From assembly GCA_016794465.1 (NCBI GenBank), contig JAEUKA010000089.1, positions 1 through 64,000 of the forward strand: DNA of 64,000 bases. Direction: 5' to 3'. Made by a program: the position numbers and the translations under genes. Each line of letters opens with the position of its first letter. The stretch's first letter is position 1. The notes beneath the pieces were generated by a model that worked only from the letters and a program-made list of their open reading frames with translations, did no database searches and was not told the origin of the DNA. This DNA comes from Myxococcales bacterium. GTDB taxonomy: Bacteria; Myxococcota_A; Polyangia; Palsa-1104; JAEUJZ01. Of this stretch, positions 35,058 through 42,973 are shown piece after piece.

Positions 35058-35924
35058 ATGAAAAAGACTGTGTCGGTTCTGTTTGTTGCCCCCTTGCTTG
35101 TTGGTGCCTGTCGTCCCGCCGATACCAGCAGCCAAGACATGATGGATGCGGCGGACTTGGCGATGCCACCAGCGGCGATGGCGACCACGATCCGCGACCT
35201 CAACAGCGCGCAAAACACCATCAAGCCCGGCACTCGCGTCAAGGTCACTGGCGTCGTGACCAGCCCGATGCGCTGGGTGACAGGCGATGACATGGCCGGC
35301 TTCTGCTACTACCGAGTTCACGTCGTTCAGACCGAGCCGGCTCCGGCGACGCTGGGCGATGGCATGGTCCTGACCTTGAGCCTGCGGACGACGACCTGGG
35401 CCGACGGATCGACGCTGAGCCAGTGTAAAGACCGCGCCAAAAACGACACCGTGGCGATGGCAATGGACTCGCTGGCCCCCGGACAGCTGGTCGAGGTCGA
35501 AGGCAGCTACGACACCCGCGTCAACTGCGGCGCCACCACCCGACAGCTCAACATGTTCGGAGGCAAGATCGTCAGCCAAGGCATGGCGCCCACCCAGCCG
35601 ACTCCGGTTGATGTCGATGCCACGATGTACCCCGTCGCCACCGGCAGCCCCAGAGTCCTGCCCAAGACCCTGGTCGATGGCCACGCTGCGCTGGTTCGCT
35701 TCACCAACGTCAAGAGCTACGGTCGCAGCACCATGTACCAAGACTTCAGCGTCAGTCCGGCTGGGTCGGCTCCGGGCGCCTTTATCTCCACCAGCTACCT
35801 TCGCGCGCAGGGCACTTTCACGTCCCTACCCGATGGCACCGTCTACAAGTCGGTGACCGGCATTGTCCTGGGCGACTTCTGCGGCGGCATCTGGCCGCGC
35901 AACATGGCCGACCTCGCGCAGTAA
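35058..35924 (+). CDS. Lipoprotein of unknown function
   Basis: A 288-residue lipoprotein: MKKTVSVLFVAPLLVGAC with the lipobox Cys at 18, then Met/Ala/Asp-rich spacer. The mature part has strand-rich sequence (RVKVTGVVTSPMRWVTGDD, GQLVEVEGSYD, YKSVTGIVLGDFCGGIWPRN), similar in feel to OB-fold or DNA/RNA-binding-like secreted domains in Myxococcota, but I cannot name a family. It is preceded by GAGGTGAAC as ribosome site. It stands alone between the phosphate operon and rubredoxin. Confidence 0.65.
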   Translation: MKKTVSVLFVAPLLVGACRPADTSSQDMMDAADLAMPPAAMATTIRDLNSAQNTIKPGTRVKVTGVVTSPMRWVTGDDMAGFCYYRVHVVQTEPAPATLGDGMVLTLSLRTTTWADGSTLSQCKDRAKNDTVAMAMDSLAPGQLVEVEGSYDTRVNCGATTRQLNMFGGKIVSQGMAPTQPTPVDVDATMYPVATGSPRVLPKTLVDGHAALVRFTNVKSYGRSTMYQDFSVSPAGSAPGAFISTSYLRAQGTFTSLPDGTVYKSVTGIVLGDFCGGIWPRNMADLAQ

Positions 35925-35992
35925 GTCGTCCGCGCCCACCAAACGACCGCCTTTTCCCGCCGCCACCGATCCGCCTATACTCGGCTCTCATC

Positions 35993-36169
35993 ATGTCCAA
36001 CAAGCCACGTCGTTACCGCTGCACGATCTGCGAACACATCTACGACCCGGCCGAGGGAGATCCGATGTCGAACATTCCCCCGGGCACGCCGTTCGAGGCC
36101 ATTTCAGACGCTTGGTCGTGTCCCGACTGTGGCGCGGTCAAGGCCGACTTCGAGCCGATGGAAGACTGA
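35993..36169 (+). CDS. Rubredoxin
   Basis: A 58-residue protein. YRCTICEHIYDPAEGD supplies the first CxxC and WSCPDCGAVKADFEP the second, making the Fe(Cys)4 site. It is a small electron carrier. Seven bases after its stop a Fur-family regulator begins, a link often found for peroxide or superoxide defence. A weak TATACT element at 35976-35981 may be its -10 box. Confidence 0.93.
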   Translation: MSNKPRRYRCTICEHIYDPAEGDPMSNIPPGTPFEAISDAWSCPDCGAVKADFEPMED

Positions 36170-36175
36170 CGCTTC

Positions 36176-36688
36176 ATGCCCACCGACAAGCCTCGTGGCG
36201 CGCCTCGCCGTGCCGACTCTGCCAGTGCAGTGCCAGAGCACGCCAGCCACGATCACAGAGAGCAGGCGCGCAAGCTACTCGGCAAGGGCGATCTGCGCAT
36301 CACGACGCCTCGGCTGCTGGTGCTGACGATGCTGATCGACAGCCATCGACCGACCTCGGCGCAGGAAGTCATCGAGAAGCTGGCTGCGGAGGGCATAGAT
36401 CACGTCACGGTCTATCGCACGCTCAATACCTTGGTGGACGCGGGGATTGCGCAGGCGGTTGGGACCACCGATCGCGGTCGTCGCTTTGAAGTGCATGCCT
36501 GCGAGGGCTGTCGCATCGGCCACCCGCACCTGGAGTGTCGCCGCTGTGGGCATCTTGTCTGTCTGGAACAGGGACTCCTCCCCACCATGATCGTTCCCTC
36601 GGAGCTGGCTGGTTTCCAAGTCGAGGAAGCGCGGCTCTACCTGTACGGTCTGTGCAGCAGCTGTCAGGTCGCAAAGAACGCCAAGTAG
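36176..36688 (+). CDS. Fur-family metal-dependent regulator (Fur/PerR/Zur)
   Basis: A 170-residue repressor with a winged helix (LRITTPRLLVLTMLIDS, AQEVIEKLAAEGIDHVTVYRTLNTLVDAG) and a dimerisation domain carrying metal sites: HACEGCRIGHPHLECRRCGHLVCLE and the closing LCSSC pair (structural zinc site of two CxxC). An N-terminal extension of about 30 residues is His- and Ala-rich. Pairing with rubredoxin favours a PerR-like peroxide role; the exact metal cannot be told. Confidence 0.9.
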   Translation: MPTDKPRGAPRRADSASAVPEHASHDHREQARKLLGKGDLRITTPRLLVLTMLIDSHRPTSAQEVIEKLAAEGIDHVTVYRTLNTLVDAGIAQAVGTTDRGRRFEVHACEGCRIGHPHLECRRCGHLVCLEQGLLPTMIVPSELAGFQVEEARLYLYGLCSSCQVAKNAK

Positions 36689-36692
36689 GCGC

Positions 36693-37901
36693 ATGGCCCC
36701 GCTGTCTGCCTATCACCGCCGACTATTCGTCTTTCTGTCGGTCGCGTCGTTCTTTGAAGGCTTCGACTACTACGCGCTGGCGCAGCTTCTGCCCGAGCTG
36801 CGCGCCGCCTTCTCGCTGACCGTCTCGCAAGGCACCAAGCTTGCAAGCTTCATCAACATCGGGATGGTGCTGTCGTTTTTCTTGGCCCGCCAAGGGGATC
36901 GCTATGGCCGTCGGCGGCTGCTGACCTGGACCATCGCGGGCTACATGATGTTTTCGGCACTGTCGGCGCTGGCTCAAGGGGTCGCTTCCTTTGCGCTGTG
37001 CCAGCTGCTGGCGCGGCTGTTTCAGGCTGCCGAGGTCGCGACTGTGATGGTGCTGGCGGCAGAGGAGTTTCCCGCCGACCGGCGAGGCTTTGTCCTGGGG
37101 GTCATTCAGGGCACCAGCTCGCTCGGGGCGATTGTCTGTGCGGGGATTACGCCGCTGCTGACTGCCACTCCGCTCGGCTGGCGGATGGTGTATCTCATCG
37201 GTGGGTTGCCGCTTTTGCTGGTGGCATATCTGCGACGCAACCTGCGCGACAGCGAGCGCTTTGTCAGCCGCTCGGCTCAGACGGCCCTGCCCCTTCTGCG
37301 GGTGTTTCGCGGTCGATATCGCGGTCGGCTGCTGCTCCTGTCGGCGATCTGGGCGCTGGTGATGTTCTGTACGCAGAGTGGGCTGCTGTTCTGGAAGGAC
37401 TTCGCGGTCACCAATCGGCACTTTACGACGGCGCAGGTGGCCTGGTGCATGACGGTGGCGGCGCTTGGCTCGCTGCCGCTGGTGTTCTCGGTGGGAAAGC
37501 TGCTGGACGTGATTGGCCGACGGCTGTCAACGGTGGTGGTGTTCGGCCTGACCATCTTCGGCGTCGTGATGTCCTATACCCAAGCCAGTCTGCCGGTGTT
37601 GACGCTGGGCGTGCTGCTCGGGATTGCCGGCACCACCTGCATGCTGTCAGTGGTCCAGACCCTCACCACCGAGCTGTTCCCGACCGAGATCCGCGCCGAG
37701 AGCTTCGGGATTGCCAACAGCCTCATCGGTCGCAGCGCCGGCGTGGTTTCGCCCTTGCTGGTGGGCTACCTGAGCGTCTCGTACGGCTACGGCCCAGCGG
37801 TGCAAGCGACGGCACTCGGACCCCTGCTGGCGATGATCCTCATCTTGCTGTTCATCGCCGAGACGCGCGGCAAAGAGCTGGAAGACACGGCGGCGCTTTA
37901 G
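36693..37901 (+). CDS. Major facilitator superfamily transporter
   Basis: A 402-residue protein with 12 helices and MFS motifs: FFEGFDYYALAQLLPELRAAF in helix 1 and the loop RQGDRYGRRRLL between helices 2 and 3 (motif A GxxxDRxGRR), and a C-terminal repeat (GKLLDVIGRRLS). The start EGFDYYA is like sugar/aromatic acid importers (AAHS/SP group). It starts 5 bp after the Fur gene, so the two may share a transcript. Its stop overlaps the convergent SpoIIAA-like gene by 4 bp. Confidence 0.88.
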   Translation: MAPLSAYHRRLFVFLSVASFFEGFDYYALAQLLPELRAAFSLTVSQGTKLASFINIGMVLSFFLARQGDRYGRRRLLTWTIAGYMMFSALSALAQGVASFALCQLLARLFQAAEVATVMVLAAEEFPADRRGFVLGVIQGTSSLGAIVCAGITPLLTATPLGWRMVYLIGGLPLLLVAYLRRNLRDSERFVSRSAQTALPLLRVFRGRYRGRLLLLSAIWALVMFCTQSGLLFWKDFAVTNRHFTTAQVAWCMTVAALGSLPLVFSVGKLLDVIGRRLSTVVVFGLTIFGVVMSYTQASLPVLTLGVLLGIAGTTCMLSVVQTLTTELFPTEIRAESFGIANSLIGRSAGVVSPLLVGYLSVSYGYGPAVQATALGPLLAMILILLFIAETRGKELEDTAAL

Positions 37902-38338
37902 CGACTGCGGTGGATTCTGGGCGGAGCCTGCTCGCTGTGCAGATGCCGCTGTCGACAAGCCACCAGCCAGGCCTTCGCCGCTGGATAGTCATCGAAAAAC
38001 CCAACTTCATTTTTGGGCCCTTGCATCAAGTTCGCGCCGCGCGTCCATAGCGTCACCAAGGCACGCATCGCAAAACCCGCCCCCACATAGCCCGTGTAAT
38101 AGACCGCCGCCGGTCGAGCGCGGGCTGCCCCTATCTTGCGAGCCTCGGGATCGATCCGCTCCATCTCACTAACATCGCACAAGGTGAGCTGGAACTTGCC
38201 CTGATGGAGCGCGATATCTGGCACATCGCACATGCCGCGCATATCGTTCGCGTTTACGACGCCGCGATACTTCACGATCGCGATGCCGGGTTCGTCGAAA
38301 GACACTGTGTGGGGACCAAACTGCAGCGTCTCGAGCAT
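37898..38338 (-). CDS. SpoIIAA/STAS-like small protein
   Basis: A 146-residue protein of the SpoIIAA-like STAS type: VSFDEPGIAIVKYRGVV, then a helix/strand pattern with LTLCDVSEMERIDPEARK, and a helix ARALVTLWTR-like leading to FFDDYPAAKAWLVA at the end. I selected ATG 38338 because of GAGGA upstream; a frame from 38383 would add 15 residues. The role is unknown; relatives are common in Myxococcota. A second member of the family stands at 52754. Confidence 0.6.
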   Translation of the reverse strand: MLETLQFGPHTVSFDEPGIAIVKYRGVVNANDMRGMCDVPDIALHQGKFQLTLCDVSEMERIDPEARKIGAARARPAAVYYTGYVGAGFAMRALVTLWTRGANLMQGPKNEVGFFDDYPAAKAWLVACRQRHLHSEQAPPRIHRSR

Positions 38339-38398
38339 GGTGTCCTCATCCACCAGCATATCAAGCGGCCAGGGCCATGACACTGCGATGAGTACTGG

Positions 38399-39343
38399 CT
38401 AGTTGAACTGATAGGTCAGCGACAGCGGCGCTTGCCCTCGGGTCAGGTCGACTTTCACGGTCTTGGCATTGCGTAGGTTGCTGTAGGCCTGCAGGGCATG
38501 TTCCGGCGTGGTGAGGTCGTGACCGGCCAGGCTCCGCACCACATCGCCGTTGCGCAGTCCCAGCAGCGCAAACAGCGAGTCGGGCCGAATCCCCAGCAGC
38601 TTCATACCCACCGGCTTGCCATCGATCAGCATGGGAATGACGCGAGCACTGTGCGTCCAGACCGTGGGCTCCGCGAGCAGCTTTTCGAGCAGCGATCGTC
38701 GCAGTGTGCAGCGATTGGCGGTGCAGCGGATGGCACGCTTGGCCTCGGACAGCAGCTCGGGCAGAGACGATGAACGCGCGGCGGCAGTGGCAGTCCCCGA
38801 GTATGAACCAGAGTGTGCCGTCGCGGTCGAATCGGCAGTCGGAAGCGGCGGACAGCTGCTCGCCAGGCCTGGCGTGTTGAGGGACTGATCGAGCAGAAGT
38901 CGCCGCATCACCGGCTGACCCAGGCGCAGAAGACCGAGCTTGATCACGGTGGCACTGCGCAGCGAATCGGACAGCTGGAGCAGCGAGTCCGGTCCATGCA
39001 GCGTCTGACCATTGACCGCCACCAGCGTATCGCCATTTTTTAGCCCAAGCTGAGTCGGCAAAGTGTCTGGCCGCAGCGCGAACAGGCGAAAGCCCTCGGG
39101 CTTGCCGTCCTGAAAGTTGGGCACCACTCGCACCGGCAGCAGAGACGCCGGATCTTTGACAAGCTGAGCGGTGACACAGGCCCCAAGCGCGCAGCCCTCG
39201 TCATCACAGCGGACCTCATCCCGACGCAGAGCGGGCGCTACCATGGACGGCGACACCACAGGCGGGGATTCCGCAGCTGCCGACTGCACGGCCAGCGCGG
39301 CCATCATCCCGAACGCCCAGAGCCCCTGCGCAGACATCACCAT
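38399..39343 (-). CDS. Periplasmic protein with two GspC-like PDZ modules
   Basis: A 314-residue protein with a signal peptide (MMAALAVQSAAAE) and two tandem copies of the GspC C-terminal (HR/PDZ) pattern: VRVVPNFQDGKPEGFRLFALRPDTLPTQLGLKNGDTLVAVNG (about 70-115) and ARVIPMLIDGKPVGMKLLGIRPDSLFALLGLRNGDVVRSLAG (about 235-280). GspC links the inner- and outer-membrane parts of type II secretion, but there are no other gsp genes here and no membrane helix for the normal anchor. Each module is preceded by a Cys-containing segment (CDDEGCALGAC, CTANRC). Function is inferred from the domain only. Confidence 0.7.
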   Translation of the reverse strand: MVMSAQGLWAFGMMAALAVQSAAAESPPVVSPSMVAPALRRDEVRCDDEGCALGACVTAQLVKDPASLLPVRVVPNFQDGKPEGFRLFALRPDTLPTQLGLKNGDTLVAVNGQTLHGPDSLLQLSDSLRSATVIKLGLLRLGQPVMRRLLLDQSLNTPGLASSCPPLPTADSTATAHSGSYSGTATAAARSSSLPELLSEAKRAIRCTANRCTLRRSLLEKLLAEPTVWTHSARVIPMLIDGKPVGMKLLGIRPDSLFALLGLRNGDVVRSLAGHDLTTPEHALQAYSNLRNAKTVKVDLTRGQAPLSLTYQFN

Positions 39344-39425
39344 GGGCTCATCTTACCCGACACCTGCTTTGCGACGAGAGCGGTATCTCTTCTCAGAACC
39401 TCCGCTTGCCACTACCCTGCGAGAC

Positions 39426-40130
39426 ATGACCCAAGCTCAAGGCAGCACGATGCTCACGCTGCGGACGTTCTATCACACGCTTCGGATCTCGGTGCCGACG
39501 GTGCTGGAAGGTTCGATCGGCAGGACCTCAGCAGAGCGCTGCGATGCTCGGCTGCTTGACTGGGCGCACACCCTGGTGCGGATTACCCGAACGCAGCTGC
39601 AAGTCAGCGGGCACTCCCACTTCCCCGCCGAGCCGTGCATCGTGATGTCCAATCACCAGAGCTTGTGCGACGTGCCGCTGCTCTACGCCGCCCTGCCGAC
39701 CGGGGTGCGGCTGCGCATGATTGCCAAAGCCGAGCTGTTCAAGGTGCCCATCTGGGGCCGCGCGATGCGGGTCGCCGGCTTCATCCCGATCGATCGCGGC
39801 GATCGAGGCCAAGCAGTCGCCAGCCTGGAAGCCGCCGGTCGTGACATCCGCAAAGGCACGTTCGTGTGGCTCGCCCCTGAAGGCACGCGCAGCAAGACTG
39901 GCGCTTTGGGACCGCTGAAAAAAGGCGGCTTCATGCTCGCGCAAGCCACGGGACTGCCGATCCTCCCGGTCGTGCTGCGCGGCACTCGCAACGTCCTTCC
40001 TCCCACCGGCCTTCGCACCTACTTCAATCAGCAGGCTGCCATCGAGTTTCGCCCCGTCATCTCCACCCACGGTCGATCCATCGAAGAAGTCATGTCCGAA
40101 GTCCAAAAAGCCATCGACCCCCTTACATAG
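39426..40130 (+). CDS. plsC: 1-acyl-sn-glycerol-3-phosphate acyltransferase (PlsC family)
   Basis: A 234-residue acyltransferase with the catalytic NHQSLCDVP (NHxxxxD) and the later APEGTRSKTG block (FPEGTR motif) and a LPVVLRGTRN segment. It adds an acyl chain to lysophosphatidate at the inner membrane. The start ATG 39426 places the catalytic motif at about residue 78. It stands divergent from the PDZ gene. A different lipid acceptor is possible as the N-terminal segment lacks a clear membrane helix. Confidence 0.88.
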   Translation: MTQAQGSTMLTLRTFYHTLRISVPTVLEGSIGRTSAERCDARLLDWAHTLVRITRTQLQVSGHSHFPAEPCIVMSNHQSLCDVPLLYAALPTGVRLRMIAKAELFKVPIWGRAMRVAGFIPIDRGDRGQAVASLEAAGRDIRKGTFVWLAPEGTRSKTGALGPLKKGGFMLAQATGLPILPVVLRGTRNVLPPTGLRTYFNQQAAIEFRPVISTHGRSIEEVMSEVQKAIDPLT

Positions 40131-40229
40131 ATTGGGATGCCCACCATCCGAAAAGCAAAGTCGTGAAGCGCCGGCGGATCCGTCGGAGATCTAATTTTCA
40201 CAAGTGGCTGATGGTTCTATGCGAAAATC

Positions 40230-40246
40230 GTAAGCTCGATGCTTAC
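40230..40246 (+). promoter_or_regulatory. Hairpin over the start codon of the trypsin/nSTAND/kinase gene
   Basis: GTAAGC (40230-40235) and GCTTAC (40241-40246) pair perfectly around the loop TCGAT. The ATG at 40239 sits in loop and stem, so the start codon would be hidden in the mRNA. A TGA in the same frame at 40209 excludes longer versions of the protein. Confidence 0.45.
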
Positions 40247-42944
40247 ATCGGATGCTCTCGAGGCAGTCTGTCAGGCATGCGCCTTTGTAGAGACGATAGG
40301 ACCGTCCGGTCGAGTGCAGGGAACTGCCTATCGATTGAGCAGTCGCTTCGCCGTCACGTCGGAGCATGTAGTCCGTGGCATCCGTCAAGGTGATCCGGTT
40401 CGGCTGCGATTCCCAAAGGGAGAGCGGCAAGCCATCCTGCTCAAGAGTGATGCGGAAGCGGACTGTGCGCTGCTGGAGCTGAGCGAGCCCTTTACGGCGC
40501 CACCGCTGTTGCCGCTCTCCTCTGGCGTGGAAGCGGGCGCTGCATGGGAAGCGGTCGGATATGTCAGCGGAACGGATCAGCCGACACGACTCCTTTCTGG
40601 TGAGATTCAGACTGTGGAAGGAGAGGACCCGCAGCGAGGCCCGGCCATCGTCCTGCGTCCCAGCGGCGCACTTCCGCCCTTCTTGGCGGGCAGTCCGGTC
40701 CTGTGTGGTGGGCAGGTGATTGGTCACCTCAAGTCACGACTTGCTGTCGAAGATGCCGCCCACGCTCTATACGCCTGCCCGATCCGACTGGTCGAAGCAC
40801 TCATCCCCGCAGAGCCTGAAACCAAGCGTCGGACACCCCAGCCTCCGCAGGCCGCTTACGATCCGGCCTGGTACATCGCGCGTGAAGAAGAGGAACAGAA
40901 GGCGCTTGGCTATCTCGACTTTCCTGGCCAGCCGGTGGTTCTGTGGGCGCCGGAGCTGTTCGGAAAGACCTGGCTGCTCCGCCACTTGATTCAGCGGGTT
41001 CAGAAGCAAGATCAACAGAATCAGGTGGTTGCCATCAACCTCGACTTGTTTGACAAGAGCAGCTGGCATCAACCACAAGGACTCGATCCATTCCTGCGTG
41101 AGCTGGCCCTGCACGTAGCGTTGTCGCTTGGAGAGTCTGCCGAGGATGTGCATCGCGAGTGGACGACTTCCAGTCCGACCGCGAACCTCGACCGCGTCAT
41201 GCGGAAGCGAATTCTCCCTCGGGTAACGAGATCCCAAGGTCGTCTGCTGCTGGCGATTGATCGTGCCGATGCGGTGCTTGGGAGTCCGATCCAGAATACG
41301 TTTTTCGGAATCCTTCGCGGCTGGGCAGAGAGCGAAGATGCCTGGTCCTGTCTGCGCCTGGTGCTCTCGATCTCAACCACTCCCGCGCTCTTGGTTAGCA
41401 GTCAGCACCAGTCTCCGTTCAACCTGACGGATGCGGTCGAGCTCAAGGATCTGCGCGATGCCCAGATCCTGAGTCTGTGTCGGCTCTATCAGCTCAAGTG
41501 GGGCAAAGATGAGCTGAGCATGCTGCGGCACTGGGTCGGTGGGCACCCCTATCTGGTCCGACTGGCGATGTACACAGCGGTCCGGCAGGGCGTGTCGCTG
41601 GAGCAGCTCTTCGAGGGAGATCATCCTGCTTCAGGGGTCTTTGAAGGATTTCTCAATCGCATTGGCGAGCGACTGCGCAGACATCCAGAGCGGTTTGAAG
41701 CGCTGCAGCGCGTGCTCGCCGATCCGCGCACGGATCTCGGGGCATCGGAGCTCCCTCTTTTGCGAGCAGGACTCCTGTATCGCGATGATCAAGACCGCCA
41801 CCTGCCCCGCTACGAGCTGTACCGGCGGCTGAGCGCCAAGACGCCGAGCGGACGCCGACTGTCGACTGCGGATCCAGCGACCGCCGGATCTGCCATTGCG
41901 CTGATGGACACCGGGCTCGATCTGAAACCAAGCCAGCGCTCCGTCGAAAGAATCGAGGTTGGCAAGCAGCTGGGACCGTATCAAGTACTCCGTGAGCTGG
42001 GTCGTGGTGGCATGGGAGTGGTGTTTGAGGTGCGGCACGATCAGCTCAAGCGGCGCGCCGCGCTGAAGGTACTGCATCCACAGTTCTCTCGTGATCCAGA
42101 GATTGCGCAGCGCTTCCTCAACGAAGCCAGGGCCGCCAACGTCATCCAACATGCGAGCATCATCAACATCTACGAGATGGGTCAGCTGAAAGACGGTGCG
42201 ACCTACTTCGTGATGGAATACTTGGAAGGAGAGTCGCTTGGGGACCGACTGGAGAAGTCCGGCAAGCTGTCGCTGAGCAGTGCCCTGCGACTGTCACATC
42301 AAATCGCTGCCGCCCTGGCCGCCGCCCACAACACCGGAGTGGTCCACCGCGACCTCAAACCAGACAATGTGATGACGGTGAGTGACAGTGTGGTGCCGGG
42401 TGGGAAGCGGGTGAAGATCCTCGACTTCGGGCTCGCGAAAGTTCACAAGCGTGCTTTCGATGATGCGATCACGACCGAGCGTGGCGCGCTGATGGGAACT
42501 CCGGTCTACATGGCTCCTGAGCAGTGTCGGGGGGCTGATCTGGTGGATGCCAAGGCGGATGTCTATTCCCTTGGGGTGATGCTGTACGAGTTTCTCCATG
42601 GCGAGCCGCCGTTCATGGCCAAAGATCCCGGTGACGTGATGGCGATGCACCTGCGTGACAAGCCGGTCCCGCTGGGCACGCTGGAGCCGCTGCTTCCCAA
42701 GGAACTCACGACGCTGGTCGACTTGATGTTGAGCAAAGATCCAGCGGCACGTCCGCTGATGTCTCAGGTCAGCAGCACCTTGCAGAGCCTGGAGAGTCAG
42801 TACGTCGCATCCGCCAGCACCACCAGCGAGAAGCTGCCCGTCACCCCAAGCACGCTGGCTCCCTACCAAATCGCACTGCTCTTGCTGGCGCTGCTCAGCG
42901 TTGTGGGTGTGGTGCTGGCGTGGCTACTTCCTCATTCCAAATAG
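40239..42944 (+). CDS. Trypsin-fold domain, nSTAND-like ATPase, Ser/Thr kinase and membrane helix fused
   Basis: A 901-residue multidomain protein. Residues 1-190: trypsin-fold with His in TSEHVV and Asp in ADCALLEL, but the active-site loop reads PPFLAGSPVL where Ser is expected before GSP, so Ala replaces it by my alignment. Residues 200-570: nSTAND-like ATPase; Walker A APELFGKTWLL (about 236), Walker B LLLAIDRAD. Residues 577-845: Hanks kinase with GRGGMGVVFE, AALKVL, HRDLKPDNVM, ILDFGLAK and APEQ, apparently active. Residues 873-893: membrane helix. An ATPase-driven membrane kinase is the likely reading. The gene downstream, 29 bp away, has a related ATPase. Confidence 0.85.
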   Translation: MLTSDALEAVCQACAFVETIGPSGRVQGTAYRLSSRFAVTSEHVVRGIRQGDPVRLRFPKGERQAILLKSDAEADCALLELSEPFTAPPLLPLSSGVEAGAAWEAVGYVSGTDQPTRLLSGEIQTVEGEDPQRGPAIVLRPSGALPPFLAGSPVLCGGQVIGHLKSRLAVEDAAHALYACPIRLVEALIPAEPETKRRTPQPPQAAYDPAWYIAREEEEQKALGYLDFPGQPVVLWAPELFGKTWLLRHLIQRVQKQDQQNQVVAINLDLFDKSSWHQPQGLDPFLRELALHVALSLGESAEDVHREWTTSSPTANLDRVMRKRILPRVTRSQGRLLLAIDRADAVLGSPIQNTFFGILRGWAESEDAWSCLRLVLSISTTPALLVSSQHQSPFNLTDAVELKDLRDAQILSLCRLYQLKWGKDELSMLRHWVGGHPYLVRLAMYTAVRQGVSLEQLFEGDHPASGVFEGFLNRIGERLRRHPERFEALQRVLADPRTDLGASELPLLRAGLLYRDDQDRHLPRYELYRRLSAKTPSGRRLSTADPATAGSAIALMDTGLDLKPSQRSVERIEVGKQLGPYQVLRELGRGGMGVVFEVRHDQLKRRAALKVLHPQFSRDPEIAQRFLNEARAANVIQHASIINIYEMGQLKDGATYFVMEYLEGESLGDRLEKSGKLSLSSALRLSHQIAAALAAAHNTGVVHRDLKPDNVMTVSDSVVPGGKRVKILDFGLAKVHKRAFDDAITTERGALMGTPVYMAPEQCRGADLVDAKADVYSLGVMLYEFLHGEPPFMAKDPGDVMAMHLRDKPVPLGTLEPLLPKELTTLVDLMLSKDPAARPLMSQVSSTLQSLESQYVASASTTSEKLPVTPSTLAPYQIALLLLALLSVVGVVLAWLLPHSK

Positions 42945-42973
42945 GACTGCCCGGATAGATTAGAGAGGCGCTC

